The notes: generated by a model from the letters alone, not told the origin. Shown: positions 1 through 6,566, numbered from the stretch's first letter. The stretch is DNA of 6,670 bases from Candidatus Competibacteraceae bacterium (GCA_012032855.1 JAAUQA010000185.1:1-6670), one strand, 5' to 3'. Translations and numbers: made by a program.

Positions 1-66
1 ACATTGTGTGCCTCACCGGTACTGACTCTCGCTGTATCAGACCGCCATGCCTATACAGCGTTCGCA

Positions 67-72
67 TATAAT
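67..72 (+). promoter_or_regulatory. possible -10 element (TATAAT) upstream of the DUF4389 gene
   Basis: A perfect TATAAT hexamer lies 55 bases upstream of the chosen DUF4389 start at 128. No good -35 hexamer sits at the usual 16-18 base distance, and a second weaker candidate, TATACT, is at 93-98. The call rests on one six-base match in an AT-rich patch, so it is weak. Confidence 0.3.
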
Positions 73-111
73 GAGCCTCATGGCGCGTACAATATACTTT
101 TAGATGATTGC

Positions 112-118
112 GGAGAGG
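112..118 (+). promoter_or_regulatory. ribosome binding site deciding the DUF4389 start
   Basis: GGAGAGG ends 9 bases before the ATG at 128. An in-frame ATG at 104 lies upstream of this Shine-Dalgarno sequence and has no such site of its own, so 128 is the better start. Confidence 0.65.
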
Positions 119-127
119 TTTTACAAA

Positions 128-441
128 ATGGCCGATGATCCTGGCAAAAAACCATTGAGTGAGCGCCGCACTTGGCTACGTGCGCTATACATGCTGCTGT
201 TCATGTTGATTTACAATTTAGCGGAGATTCTCATGTTGGCAACTGCTGTATTCCAGTGGTTCAGCCTGTTATTGACTGGAAAACCAATCGCCGATTATTG
301 GAGTTCGGCCGAAATTTGAGCATTTTCGTTTATCAGATTTGGCGATTCCTCACTTTCGATACTGAAGTGCTGCCCTTTCCCTTCACGCCTTGGCCGGATG
401 CCCGTGATACTCCCAAGTTGCCCATTGCTCCGGAGCCATAA
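128..441 (+). CDS. DUF4389 family membrane protein (one-base frameshift near 285-287)
   Basis: Small inner-membrane protein of the DUF4389 family, function unknown. Frame 2 reads from ATG 128 to about codon 53 (GKP). The family then continues in frame 1 to TAA 439-441. Adding one A to the AA run at 286-287 joins the frames into a 104-residue protein, a normal length for the family. The joined product has a charged N-terminus, a long hydrophobic stretch at about residues 18-50 (one or two membrane segments), then the family signature RRLLEFGRNLS with YQIWRFLTF, and a PFPF..WP tail. The start at 128 is chosen for its GGAGAGG site. The gene converges on the hydrogenase cluster and its stop codon touches that cluster's terminator, so it is probably not part of that system. 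Family membership is clear. Whether the frameshift is real is not, and I think a sequencing error is likelier. Confidence 0.85.
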
Positions 442-468
442 AAAAAAGGACTTGGCTTTGCCAAGTCC
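440..468 (-). terminator. intrinsic terminator of the hydrogenase cluster
   Basis: A perfect 9-bp inverted repeat, GGACTTGGC (448-456) and GCCAAGTCC (460-468), encloses a TTT loop. Read on the minus strand, the hairpin is followed by eight T (complement of the A run 440-447). It starts 28 bases after the hynL stop codon at 497-499. On the plus strand only CTTACTC follows, so it should work mainly for the minus strand. The A run overlaps the DUF4389 stop codon at 439-441. Confidence 0.88.
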
Positions 469-472
469 CTTA

Positions 473-493
473 CTCAGTTGTCAGTTTACTGAG
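473..493 (-). other. minor inverted repeat between hynL stop and the terminator
   Basis: CTCAGT (473-478) and ACTGAG (488-493) can pair as a 6-bp stem with a 9-base loop, just inside the main terminator. No T run follows. It may be an accessory 3'-end hairpin or chance. Confidence 0.25.
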
Positions 494-496
494 AAA

Positions 497-2215
497 TTAA
501 CGCACTTTTACAGAAATTAACTCTTCGCCTTCCGGATCGGTCAAATGTACCGCACAGGCGATACAAGGATCGAAGCTGTGTATGGTGCGCAGAATTTCAA
601 TCGGTTGCTTGGGATCATGCAATTTATGCCCCTGCAACGCCGCCTCATATGCGCCAGCTTGACCGTTAGCATCGCGCGGACCGGCATTCCAGGTGCTGGG
701 TACAACGGCCTGATAATTAGCGATCTTGCCGTCTTCGATCACGATCCAATGGGCCAGTGCGCCACGCGGTGCTTCCATGTAACCCACTCCCTTGGCTTGG
801 CGAGGCCAACTGGAAGGTTCCCAAAGCACTTCGTTAAAGGTTTTGGTATCGCCACTTTTGATGTTGGCGACTAGCGTGTTGTACCAAGTTTGCATGGTAT
901 CGGCGAGGATCTTGGTTTCCAGGGTACGCGCCGCAGTCCGCCCCAAAGGTCGAGAACAAAGCCCCGACCGGAACGTCCAGCGTGTTCAAAGTCATCTCTA
1001 CCAACTCCTTGGTTTGCGCATGACCAGTGGCATACAGCATCAGCACCCGAGCTAGCGGGCCGACTTCCATGGATTTACCCTTCCAGCGTGGCGATTTCAA
1101 CCATGAGTAGGACTGATCAACATCCAGCTGCTCATAGGGCGGCTGCGGACCGGTATAATTGAGTTCGGTTTCACCATCGTAAGGATGCAATCCTTTCTCT
1201 TTACCATCTTTGTAGTCGTACCAGGAATGCGCGACGAATTCCTGAATTTCACTCGAATCGTGCATATCCACCGGATGAATGGTCGATAAATCGCGGTTGA
1301 GAATCACCCCGGCCGGAATCAGATAGCTGCTCGGGTCGCTCATCCCTTTCTCCGGAAAATCACCGTAGGTCATGAAGTTCCCCAAGCCTTCGCCCTGACC
1401 ACCCCAGTCCTTGTAGAAACTCGCCACCGCCAGTGTATCGGGCACATAGACCTGATCTACAAAGGTCCGCATCTGATTGATAATGTCCTGCACTTGGGAT
1501 AGCCGTTTGGCGTTGAGCGCCGAATCGGAGTTGATGTCAATCGGCCCCGGTACGCCGCCGACCAGAAAGTTGGGATGGGGGTTTTTACCACCGAAAATGG
1601 TGTGCAGCTTGGCTACATCACGTTGCCAAGCGAGTGCATCCAAGTAATGCGCTACCGCCATGAGATTGGCTTCAGGAGGCAGTTTATAAGCCGGATGCCC
1701 CCAATACGCTTTAGCGAAAATGCCTAGTTGACCGGCTTCCACGTACTGCTGCAGCTTTTTTTTCATGTCCGAGAAGTAGCCGGGGGAGGAGCGGGGGTAA
1801 CTACTCAGCGATTGGGCCAATTCAGCGGTCGCTTTCGGATCGGCGCTCAACGCGGACACCACGTCCACCCAATCCAGGGCATGCAAATGGTAGAAATGCA
1901 TCACATGATCGTGAACGTATTGCGCCGCGATCATTAAATTGCGAATCAATTGCGCATTCGGTGGAATCTCATACTTCAGAGCATCCTCGACCGCACGCAC
2001 CGACACGATGCCGTGCACTAAGGTGCACACGCCGCAGATGCGTTGCGCGAACGCCCAGGCGTCGCGCGGTCGCGACCGCGCAGAATGATTTCCAAACCGC
2101 GCACCATCGTGCCCGACGAGTACGCTTGCGCAATTGTATCGCCATCCATCTGGGCTTCGATGCGCAGATGGCCTTCGATACGGGTAATCGGATCGACAAC
2201 AACTCTTGTATTCAT
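497..2215 (-). CDS. hynL: [NiFe] hydrogenase large subunit, Isp type (two one-base frameshifts)
   Basis: Catalytic subunit that binds the Ni-Fe(CN)2CO site and oxidises H2, acting with HynS on the periplasmic side of the membrane. It begins at ATG 2215 ([12 protein letters not shown] near residue 9). Frame is lost in the GG run at 2068-2069, where one extra G restores the L1 motif [11 protein letters not shown] with C61, C64 and H68. It is lost again at 941-947, where removing one base of the AAA (or CCCC) run joins GALFST to GRTAARTLE. The corrected product is 572 residues, normal for the family. [13 protein letters not shown] is at about 209-221, and the C-terminal L2 motif DPCIACAVH has C551 and C554. 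The protease should cut after H557, removing 15 residues. The four cysteines that bind the active site are all present. It is last in the cluster, 49 bases after isp2, with a weak GGAA ribosome site, and is followed by a strong terminator. As written, no full-length protein could be made. I regard both shifts as probable sequencing errors. Confidence 0.95.
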
Positions 2216-2264
2216 AATTGTTTTCCGGTTAATCGGTTAGCAGTTCGGGGTATACCAACAGCGC

Positions 2265-3605
2265 TTATTGGTCCGCCAAATGCTCGCCCACCATGACGAC
2301 TAAACTTTCGATAGGCATTTCCCAATGGGCATTGGCTTTGCCGATTTCGAAGGTCATCCGGCAACTGTCGCAAGACACCATCACCGCTTCAGCACCTGTG
2401 TTAACTACCGCGCTACGCTTGCTTTCAAACGCCGCTTGACGCAAAGGAGCTGCTCGGTTGATCAGAAATACGCCGCCGCCGCCGCCGCAACACCAATTGG
2501 TCTGAACTGGATCGGCCATTTCGCGGATTTCGACGCCCAGCGCGTTGAGTAATGCCCGAGGCTCCTCAAACACGCCACCGATCCGACCCACTTTGCAGGG
2601 GTCATGTATCGTAACGGTCTGTTTCTGTCGTGACTTTTTCAAGCGCAGGCGGCCCATTTTCAGCTCGCGGCCTAAGAACTCGGAGATAGAAAGAACCTCG
2701 AACGGCAATGATTTACCATAGCGGCGTGCGCCTTCCCAACGCAGCGCCGTGTACCCATAACCACATTCACCGGTCACTACAGTTTTGGCCCCACAGGCGA
2801 CGGCGGCATCGGCTACCCGCAGGGTAGAATTACGCAGGGTTTCTTCACGACCCGACAACATGCCGAAGTGAGCGCATTCATAGGCGTCAGTGCGGATGGT
2901 CCAATTGATCCCGAGATGATTCATGATCTTAACGGTCGCGATCAACGCATCTTCGGTGATGTTGATGCCGTATCCGGAAATCAGCACCATCACGTCAGCC
3001 TTGTCCTTGTCGACCGATACATCCACCCCATTCTCCCGCATTCTCTCCAAGGTTTCCTTGAGCTGTAGCGGGCCTACGCCGAATGTCGTGCCCTTTTCTT
3101 TCTGCTCTTTTTCCACGGCGCGCAGTTCATCAGGCATATACCCGGCTTCGGCCACCGCTTGGCGGACGATGCCGATCATCGCCGACACATTAATACCCAT
3201 CGGGCAGATCATGCTGCAGCGACCGCACTCGGTGCACGAGTCGTATACTAGCTCCTGCCATTCCTCCAGCATCTTGGCGGTGATATCGCGACTGAACAGC
3301 CGATACAACCATCGCTGCGGACCCAATTCCCGGCGGTAAACGCGTCGCAGCGGTTCGACTTTGAGAATCGGGGTGTATTTGGGATCTTTGGTTTGCGCGT
3401 AAAAGTGGCAAGCTTCAGCGCACATACCGCAATGAATGCAGGTTTCCAAATCCATAGCGGTAGCGGAATGGACCCGAGTCAACATGACATTCTTAGCGCG
3501 CCGCACCCGTTCGTCGTCGGTTAAACCTTCCACCGGTTGGACGGTATCGCCTAACTCCCGAATGATGCCCCGGAACTCATCGAAACTGGCTTGATTGAGG
3601 CTCAT
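2265..3605 (-). CDS. isp2: Isp2, HdrD/DsrK-like iron-sulfur subunit of the hydrogenase
   Basis: Cytoplasmic electron-transfer subunit of 446 residues, related to HdrD of heterodisulfide reductase and DsrK. The N-terminal half has two ferredoxin-type [4Fe-4S] motifs: C56, C59, C62, C66 (CIHCGMCAEAC) and C124, C127, C130, C134 (CTECGRCSMIC). The C-terminal half has two CCG-type regions. The first is degenerate (C244, C281). The second is complete as C337-x34-C372C373-x38-C412-x2-C415, the pattern that binds the noncubane [4Fe-4S] centre in HdrB/HdrD. No signal peptide or membrane segment is seen, which fits a cytoplasmic partner docked on Isp1. Its ATG overlaps the isp1 stop as ATGA, so it is translationally coupled. 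From family knowledge it carries electrons between Isp1 and an acceptor that remains poorly defined. A role in thiol, disulfide or sulfur chemistry is inferred from HdrD. The run of five glycines after C372C373 comes from a GGC-type triplet run and is normal for the motif. Confidence 0.96.
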   Translation of the reverse strand: MSLNQASFDEFRGIIRELGDTVQPVEGLTDDERVRRAKNVMLTRVHSATAMDLETCIHCGMCAEACHFYAQTKDPKYTPILKVEPLRRVYRRELGPQRWLYRLFSRDITAKMLEEWQELVYDSCTECGRCSMICPMGINVSAMIGIVRQAVAEAGYMPDELRAVEKEQKEKGTTFGVGPLQLKETLERMRENGVDVSVDKDKADVMVLISGYGINITEDALIATVKIMNHLGINWTIRTDAYECAHFGMLSGREETLRNSTLRVADAAVACGAKTVVTGECGYGYTALRWEGARRYGKSLPFEVLSISEFLGRELKMGRLRLKKSRQKQTVTIHDPCKVGRIGGVFEEPRALLNALGVEIREMADPVQTNWCCGGGGGVFLINRAAPLRQAAFESKRSAVVNTGAEAVMVSCDSCRMTFEIGKANAHWEMPIESLVVMVGEHLADQ

Positions 3606-4255
3606 GCCCTTACCCCCCTACGCCCGAAGGACGCACCGATTTGGAACCGTGAGGGGAATGCCAAGATGGCATGCATCAATTTCCCGAACGGGAACCAGAC
3701 CATCAGCAATTCAACGCTCAATATGTGCAAAGCCAGCATGGTTTCGTAACGTGGTCCGAGATGAGAAAGCGCCATAAAGCCGGTGACCAAGGGCAAAGTG
3801 GTCACCACGATACTGATGTAATCATCCGCGTTGGAAATTTTGCGCAACACCGGATGGGTCATTCGCCGAATCAACAACACGAATAATGTGGCAACGGCAA
3901 TAGCGCCCACCACCAAGATGACGTCATTCGGCAAACCGGGCCAAGAGATCCCCAATAAACCTTCGAAAAAGAGAATATGAGGCTGAAAGAAAAGCACCAC
4001 GATAAAGAAACAGATATGCCAGAGATAACCGGAGTAATGTTGAAACCGGATAACTTTGTGGAATTCTTCCAGCGGCCAGGAGCGGGTTTCGATGGCTTTC
4101 AAGCCGAGCATCCAAGTGTCAACGCGCCGAGGCGCGGATAGTTTGAGGCGACGGGCAATTAACAAAGCGCCGCACAAACGCCACAAGATACCGAACACCA
4201 AAATCATAAACGCCCATTGCAAGCCGGGGCCGCGGGCGAAATCTAACAGGTTCAT
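3602..4255 (-). CDS. isp1: Isp1, NarI-like cytochrome b membrane subunit of the hydrogenase
   Basis: Integral membrane protein of 217 residues, resembling the cytochrome b subunit NarI of nitrate reductase. It should pass electrons from the periplasmic hydrogenase dimer through heme b to Isp2. Hydrophobic segments lie at about residues 13-35, 76-100, 111-130, 147-163 and 173-195, giving about five membrane helices. Histidines at 66, 73 and 80 precede or enter the second helix, and H177 and H195 lie in or at the end of the last. The 18-residue gap between H177 and H195 equals that of the NarI heme ligands H187 and H205, so these are the best ligand candidates on that side. The gene lies between hynS and isp2, overlapping each by ATGA. 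A strong AGGAGG ribosome site lies inside the end of hynS. The position between the small and large subunit genes is the hallmark of Isp-type operons. Confidence 0.95.
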   Translation of the reverse strand: MNLLDFARGPGLQWAFMILVFGILWRLCGALLIARRLKLSAPRRVDTWMLGLKAIETRSWPLEEFHKVIRFQHYSGYLWHICFFIVVLFFQPHILFFEGLLGISWPGLPNDVILVVGAIAVATLFVLLIRRMTHPVLRKISNADDYISIVVTTLPLVTGFMALSHLGPRYETMLALHILSVELLMVWFPFGKLMHAILAFPSRFQIGASFGRRGVRA

Positions 4256-5307
4256 ACCTTCTCCTCCTGTATTTTCTTCTGCTTGCTGCGTGCTGCCAGT
4301 GCGGCTCCCACACCGGCTGCTACCCCGACAGCGGCGGCTGTTCCCAAACCGGCACCAGTGCCCCAGTCGCCTTGGGCAAGCGCTTGATAGAAGCTGCCCT
4401 TATCCCAGAAACCGGGTTCCGAACAGCCCAGGCAAGGATGACCGGATTCGATCGGGAAGCTGACCCCGTCGTTCCACTTGGTAGTGGCACAGGCGTTGTA
4501 GGTAATCGGACCTTTGCAACCGAGTTTGTACAAGCACCAGCCTTTCTTGGCACCCTCATCATCGAAGCTTTCCGCAAACCAGCCTTTCTCATAGAAGGGT
4601 CGCCGATAGCAGCGGTCATGGATAGTCTGGCCGAAAAAGGCCATCGGCCTGTTGTGCACATCCAGTTCGGGAATCGTGCCGAACGTTAGATAATGGGCCA
4701 GTACACCGGTGATCACCACCGGAATCGGGGGACAGCCGGGAACGTTGATGACGGGCTTGTCCTTCACCAAATCCGCCACTGAAACGGCCCCGGTCGGGTT
4801 CGGATCGGCCATTGGCAACCCGCCGAATGCAGCGCAACTGCCGATTGCGACCACCGCAGCGGCGCCTTTTGCAGTTTCTTTCAACATCTCCACGTTGCTG
4901 ACTCCACCGATGGTCGAGTAACCTGGATTACCGAGCGGTATGGAGCCATCCACCAACAACAGATAGTTGCCCCAGTTATCCTTCATTGCTTGCTGACGGG
5001 CTTCTTCCGCAGCATGGCCGGCAGCAACCTGCAGGGTGTCATGGGCATCCAGGGAGATGGCGTCGAAGATCAGATCTTCCAAGGTTGGTGCGTGAGAACG
5101 CGTCAGGCTCTCGGTGCAGCCTGTGCAGGCTTGAAATTCCAGCCAAATCACCGAGGGTTTTCCGGCTTTCTCCAGCGCGGCGGCGATGGCGGGTACCGAA
5201 CTTGGTGGTAGCGCCATAATAGAGGCGAGCGCGGTGCAGTATTTGAGAAAGCCGCGGCGGCTGACTCCTCGCTCGAATAGGCTTTCGCCTAAGGTTTTAT
5301 TGAACAT
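4252..5307 (-). CDS. hynS: [NiFe] hydrogenase small subunit, Isp type, Tat-exported
   Basis: Electron-transfer subunit of 351 residues. The N-terminus has a twin-arginine signal, SRRGFLK at 16-22, followed by a hydrophobic stretch and an A-rich cleavage region near 42-45. Proximal [4Fe-4S] ligands are C61 and C64 (CTGC), C158 (GSC) and C192 (GCPP). Distal cluster ligands are H230, C233, C258 and C264. Medial [3Fe-4S] ligands are C273, C292 and C295. The second position of the CTGC motif is glycine, not the extra cysteine of the CTCC motif seen in oxygen-tolerant hydrogenases, so an ordinary proximal cluster is expected. The C-terminus has an Ala/Gly-rich hydrophobic segment at about 318-339 followed by a basic tail, typical of a membrane anchor. 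ATG 5307 is preceded by GGGAGAA about 7 bases upstream. A 146-base gap separates it from the upstream gene, so it may have its own promoter. Confidence 0.97.
   Translation of the reverse strand: MFNKTLGESLFERGVSRRGFLKYCTALASIMALPPSSVPAIAAALEKAGKPSVIWLEFQACTGCTESLTRSHAPTLEDLIFDAISLDAHDTLQVAAGHAAEEARQQAMKDNWGNYLLLVDGSIPLGNPGYSTIGGVSNVEMLKETAKGAAAVVAIGSCAAFGGLPMADPNPTGAVSVADLVKDKPVINVPGCPPIPVVITGVLAHYLTFGTIPELDVHNRPMAFFGQTIHDRCYRRPFYEKGWFAESFDDEGAKKGWCLYKLGCKGPITYNACATTKWNDGVSFPIESGHPCLGCSEPGFWDKGSFYQALAQGDWGTGAGLGTAAAVGVAAGVGAALAARSKQKKIQEEKV
4263..4268 (-). promoter_or_regulatory. strong ribosome binding site of isp1 inside hynS
   Basis: Minus-strand AGGAGG lies within the last codons of hynS and ends 7 bases before the isp1 ATG (4255-4253). 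With the ATGA stop/start overlap it supports both translational coupling and independent re-initiation. Confidence 0.75.
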
Positions 5308-5414
5308 ATCGCGTTCTCCCGGATGATACGTTTGGTGGCGTATGCGCGGAACGATTGTGTATTAACATCGCCTTTTCTTTGGTGATCGGTTCATCAGTTG
5401 TGCGAATGACTCAT
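5297..5414 (-). CDS. doubtful small ORF before hynS (38 residues if one base is corrected)
   Basis: Minus-strand ATG 5414 has a good AGGAG site 9 bases upstream but meets TGA after six codons (MSHSHN). If one A of the AA pair at 5398-5399 is dropped, the frame stays open for 38 residues and stops at 5299-5297, just inside the start of hynS. The product would be soluble and polar. I do not recognise it. An open frame of this length is not rare by chance. In its favour are the ribosome site, the coupling-type overlap with hynS, and the four other homopolymer indels in the window. It could equally be an untranslated leader of hynS. Confidence 0.22.
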
Positions 5415-5453
5415 TACTCTTGTCTCCTCACTGAATGGGGTTGATTAACGCCG

Positions 5454-5861
5454 TTATTCTTCTAATTGAGCGGATAGCCTTAAAAGCCCCCGGCGAACGT
5501 CTTCCGGTTGAGATTTCAGAATGGTGGGAATAAAGGTGACTTCAATCGATTGACCTACCAATCGTTCTTCGGCATTGAAATGTTCGATAAACCACACACC
5601 CGGAATGCCGGTTTCTTGGATAAAGCTTTTACCCAGGCTATCCAATTGTGCTTGGATCTCTCCCCGGCCTAATACCTGGAGCAGTTGTTGTGCATCCATC
5701 GCACCCAAGGGCAAACTGCGCAAATCGATTACTGTTGCTTCGCCGGTCTCCAGCAGCAGTGCTAGGGCATGGCGTATTTCGTGCAATAAGGGCAACGCGT
5801 TTTCAGTACGCTCCTCCGCAGCCCCTTCTAAACGTACCTTGATGTCTTCAAGACCACTCAT
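5454..5861 (-). CDS. HupH/HyaF C-terminal domain protein, hydrogenase accessory
   Basis: Soluble protein of 135 residues matching the C-terminal domain of HupH/HyaF hydrogenase expression proteins. Recognisable blocks are LLHEIRHALALLLETGE, the turn VIDLRSLPL, the segment LGRGEIQAQL, PGVWFIEH, IEVTFIPTIL and QPEDVRRGL near the end. Full HupH is about twice this length, so this is a single-domain version. Family members act in maturation of uptake hydrogenases. The exact step is not settled, and the role here is inferred from family and position. It lies between the maturation protease and the small subunit gene. I prefer ATG 5861 (preceded by GAGAGC) over the longer frame from GTG 5894, which has no well-spaced ribosome site. 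The gene before it ends at 5932, 70 bases upstream of this start. Confidence 0.85.
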   Translation of the reverse strand: MSGLEDIKVRLEGAAEERTENALPLLHEIRHALALLLETGEATVIDLRSLPLGAMDAQQLLQVLGRGEIQAQLDSLGKSFIQETGIPGVWFIEHFNAEERLVGQSIEVTFIPTILKSQPEDVRRGLLRLSAQLEE

Positions 5862-5931
5862 GCACTTGCTCTCGATAGATGCGCCAGCTTCCACCCTATG
5901 CCGGGGCTGGCGTTAACTGAAATGACGCAGG

Positions 5932-6418
5932 TCAACAACATAGCACGCCAGTCCCCCGCCAAGTTTGAATCATATGCAGTATTTGCGAAGCCGCTTCGGG
6001 AATAACCGCAGCCACCGATGGGCTGGGTTGATCACCCCAGCCGAATTGTAGCGGCTGGATACCAACCAGTACGCGTCTAACCGGCAGCGTCTCGGTTAAG
6101 CGGGCAATGTCGATGAGATCCGCCAGACCCACCTCATGAACGCTCAGTTTCCCGGTTCCCAGAAACAGGTCCATATCGGCATCGACGAAAAATGCGCATC
6201 GCGCCTGGTTCGGCATCTAAACGGGCCGCATCAATCACGATTAGATTTTCCGCTTCAGCGATTGGGTCTGCTAATGTGAAGCTGAGCGTACCGCCATCCA
6301 GGTAGGTTACGTCCGGTAAATTCGGATAATGTCGCTGCAGATAGTGGACGACATGAACACCGACCCCTTCATCGCTTAACAAGGTATTACCGATCCCAAG
6401 TACCAAAGTTGTTGACAT
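5932..6418 (-). CDS. hupD: hydrogenase maturation protease, HyaD/HupD type (one-base frameshift near 6188-6192)
   Basis: Cytoplasmic nickel-dependent endopeptidase (family M52) that removes the C-terminal tail of the large subunit after Ni insertion, here presumably pre-HynL after H557. The corrected protein has 161 residues, a normal length. It starts LVLGIGNTLLSDEGVG with E17, then D63 in VIDAAR, and H94 in GKLSVHEVGL. These match the nickel-binding Glu, Asp and His of the E. coli HybD protease. Frame breaks after MRIF, where the run of five A at 6188-6192 has one base too many. Removing it gives MRIFVDADMDLFLGTG. ATG 6418 is chosen because the family begins there. A frame extension to 6496 has no family similarity. 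The ribosome site is weak. It is the first gene of the cluster, facing the divergent region 6419-6594. The gene symbol is by family, since hynD or hyaD would serve equally. Confidence 0.92.
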
Positions 6419-6474
6419 TGCGATTAAACGTCGTTCTGTTGCAGAGCACCATTTAAAAATAGCACAATATTTCA

Positions 6475-6497
6475 TTTGCGCTTTTTTATGGCGCAAA
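6475..6497. promoter_or_regulatory. perfect dyad, possible operator in the divergent region
   Basis: TTTGCGC (6475-6481) and GCGCAAA (6491-6497) are exact inverted repeats separated by nine bases, giving a 23-base symmetric site 57 bases upstream of the hupD start. The loop contains six T. Lying in a divergent promoter region, it could bind a dimeric regulator. As a transcript hairpin it has a short stem and no following T run, so a terminator is unlikely. Confidence 0.4.
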
Positions 6498-6540
6498 ATT
6501 AGTCACAATAAACGCACTTAAACGTGAAAATGTAAATAAA

Positions 6541-6566
6541 ACTAATGAGAATTATTGTTATTCTTA
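6541..6566. promoter_or_regulatory. Fur-box-like sequence
   Basis: The stretch ACTAATGAGAATTATTGTT at 6541-6559 matches the 19-base Fur consensus GATAATGATAATCATTATC at 13 positions by eye, and TATTCTTA continues the pattern. It ends about 30-35 bases before the plus-strand start at 6595 and about 120 bases from the hupD start, so it fits best as an operator of the plus-strand gene. Control of the iron-rich hydrogenase cluster is possible. The region is AT-rich, which raises the chance of a false match. Confidence 0.5.

Noticed and set aside
1..138. Plus-strand frame open from the left edge to TGA at 136-138 (45 codons), possibly the tail of an upstream gene
   Set aside because: I recognise nothing in the translation. 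An open frame of this length is fairly likely by chance, and it would run over the promoter, ribosome site and start of the DUF4389 gene.
2470..2490. CCG triplet run, possible microsatellite
   Set aside because: It encodes the glycine run after C372C373 in Isp2, a normal part of the CCG motif, and is in frame with conserved protein on both sides.
2923..3339. Plus-strand open frame of 138 codons opposite isp2
   Set aside because: It is antisense to a complete, well-conserved Isp2 frame, and its low-complexity Ser-rich translation is typical of a shadow frame.
5383..5396. TGAT-N6-ATCA in the gap before hynS as a CRP or FNR site
   Set aside because: The spacing differs from FNR (TTGAT-N4-ATCAA) and the half-sites are poor for CRP (TGTGA-N6-TCACA). 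Four-base half-sites are too short to support a call.
6419..6496. N-terminal extension of the maturation protease to 6496
   Set aside because: The extra 26 residues have no family similarity, cover the AT-rich regulatory region and lack a ribosome site. The family starts at LVLGIGN just after 6418.
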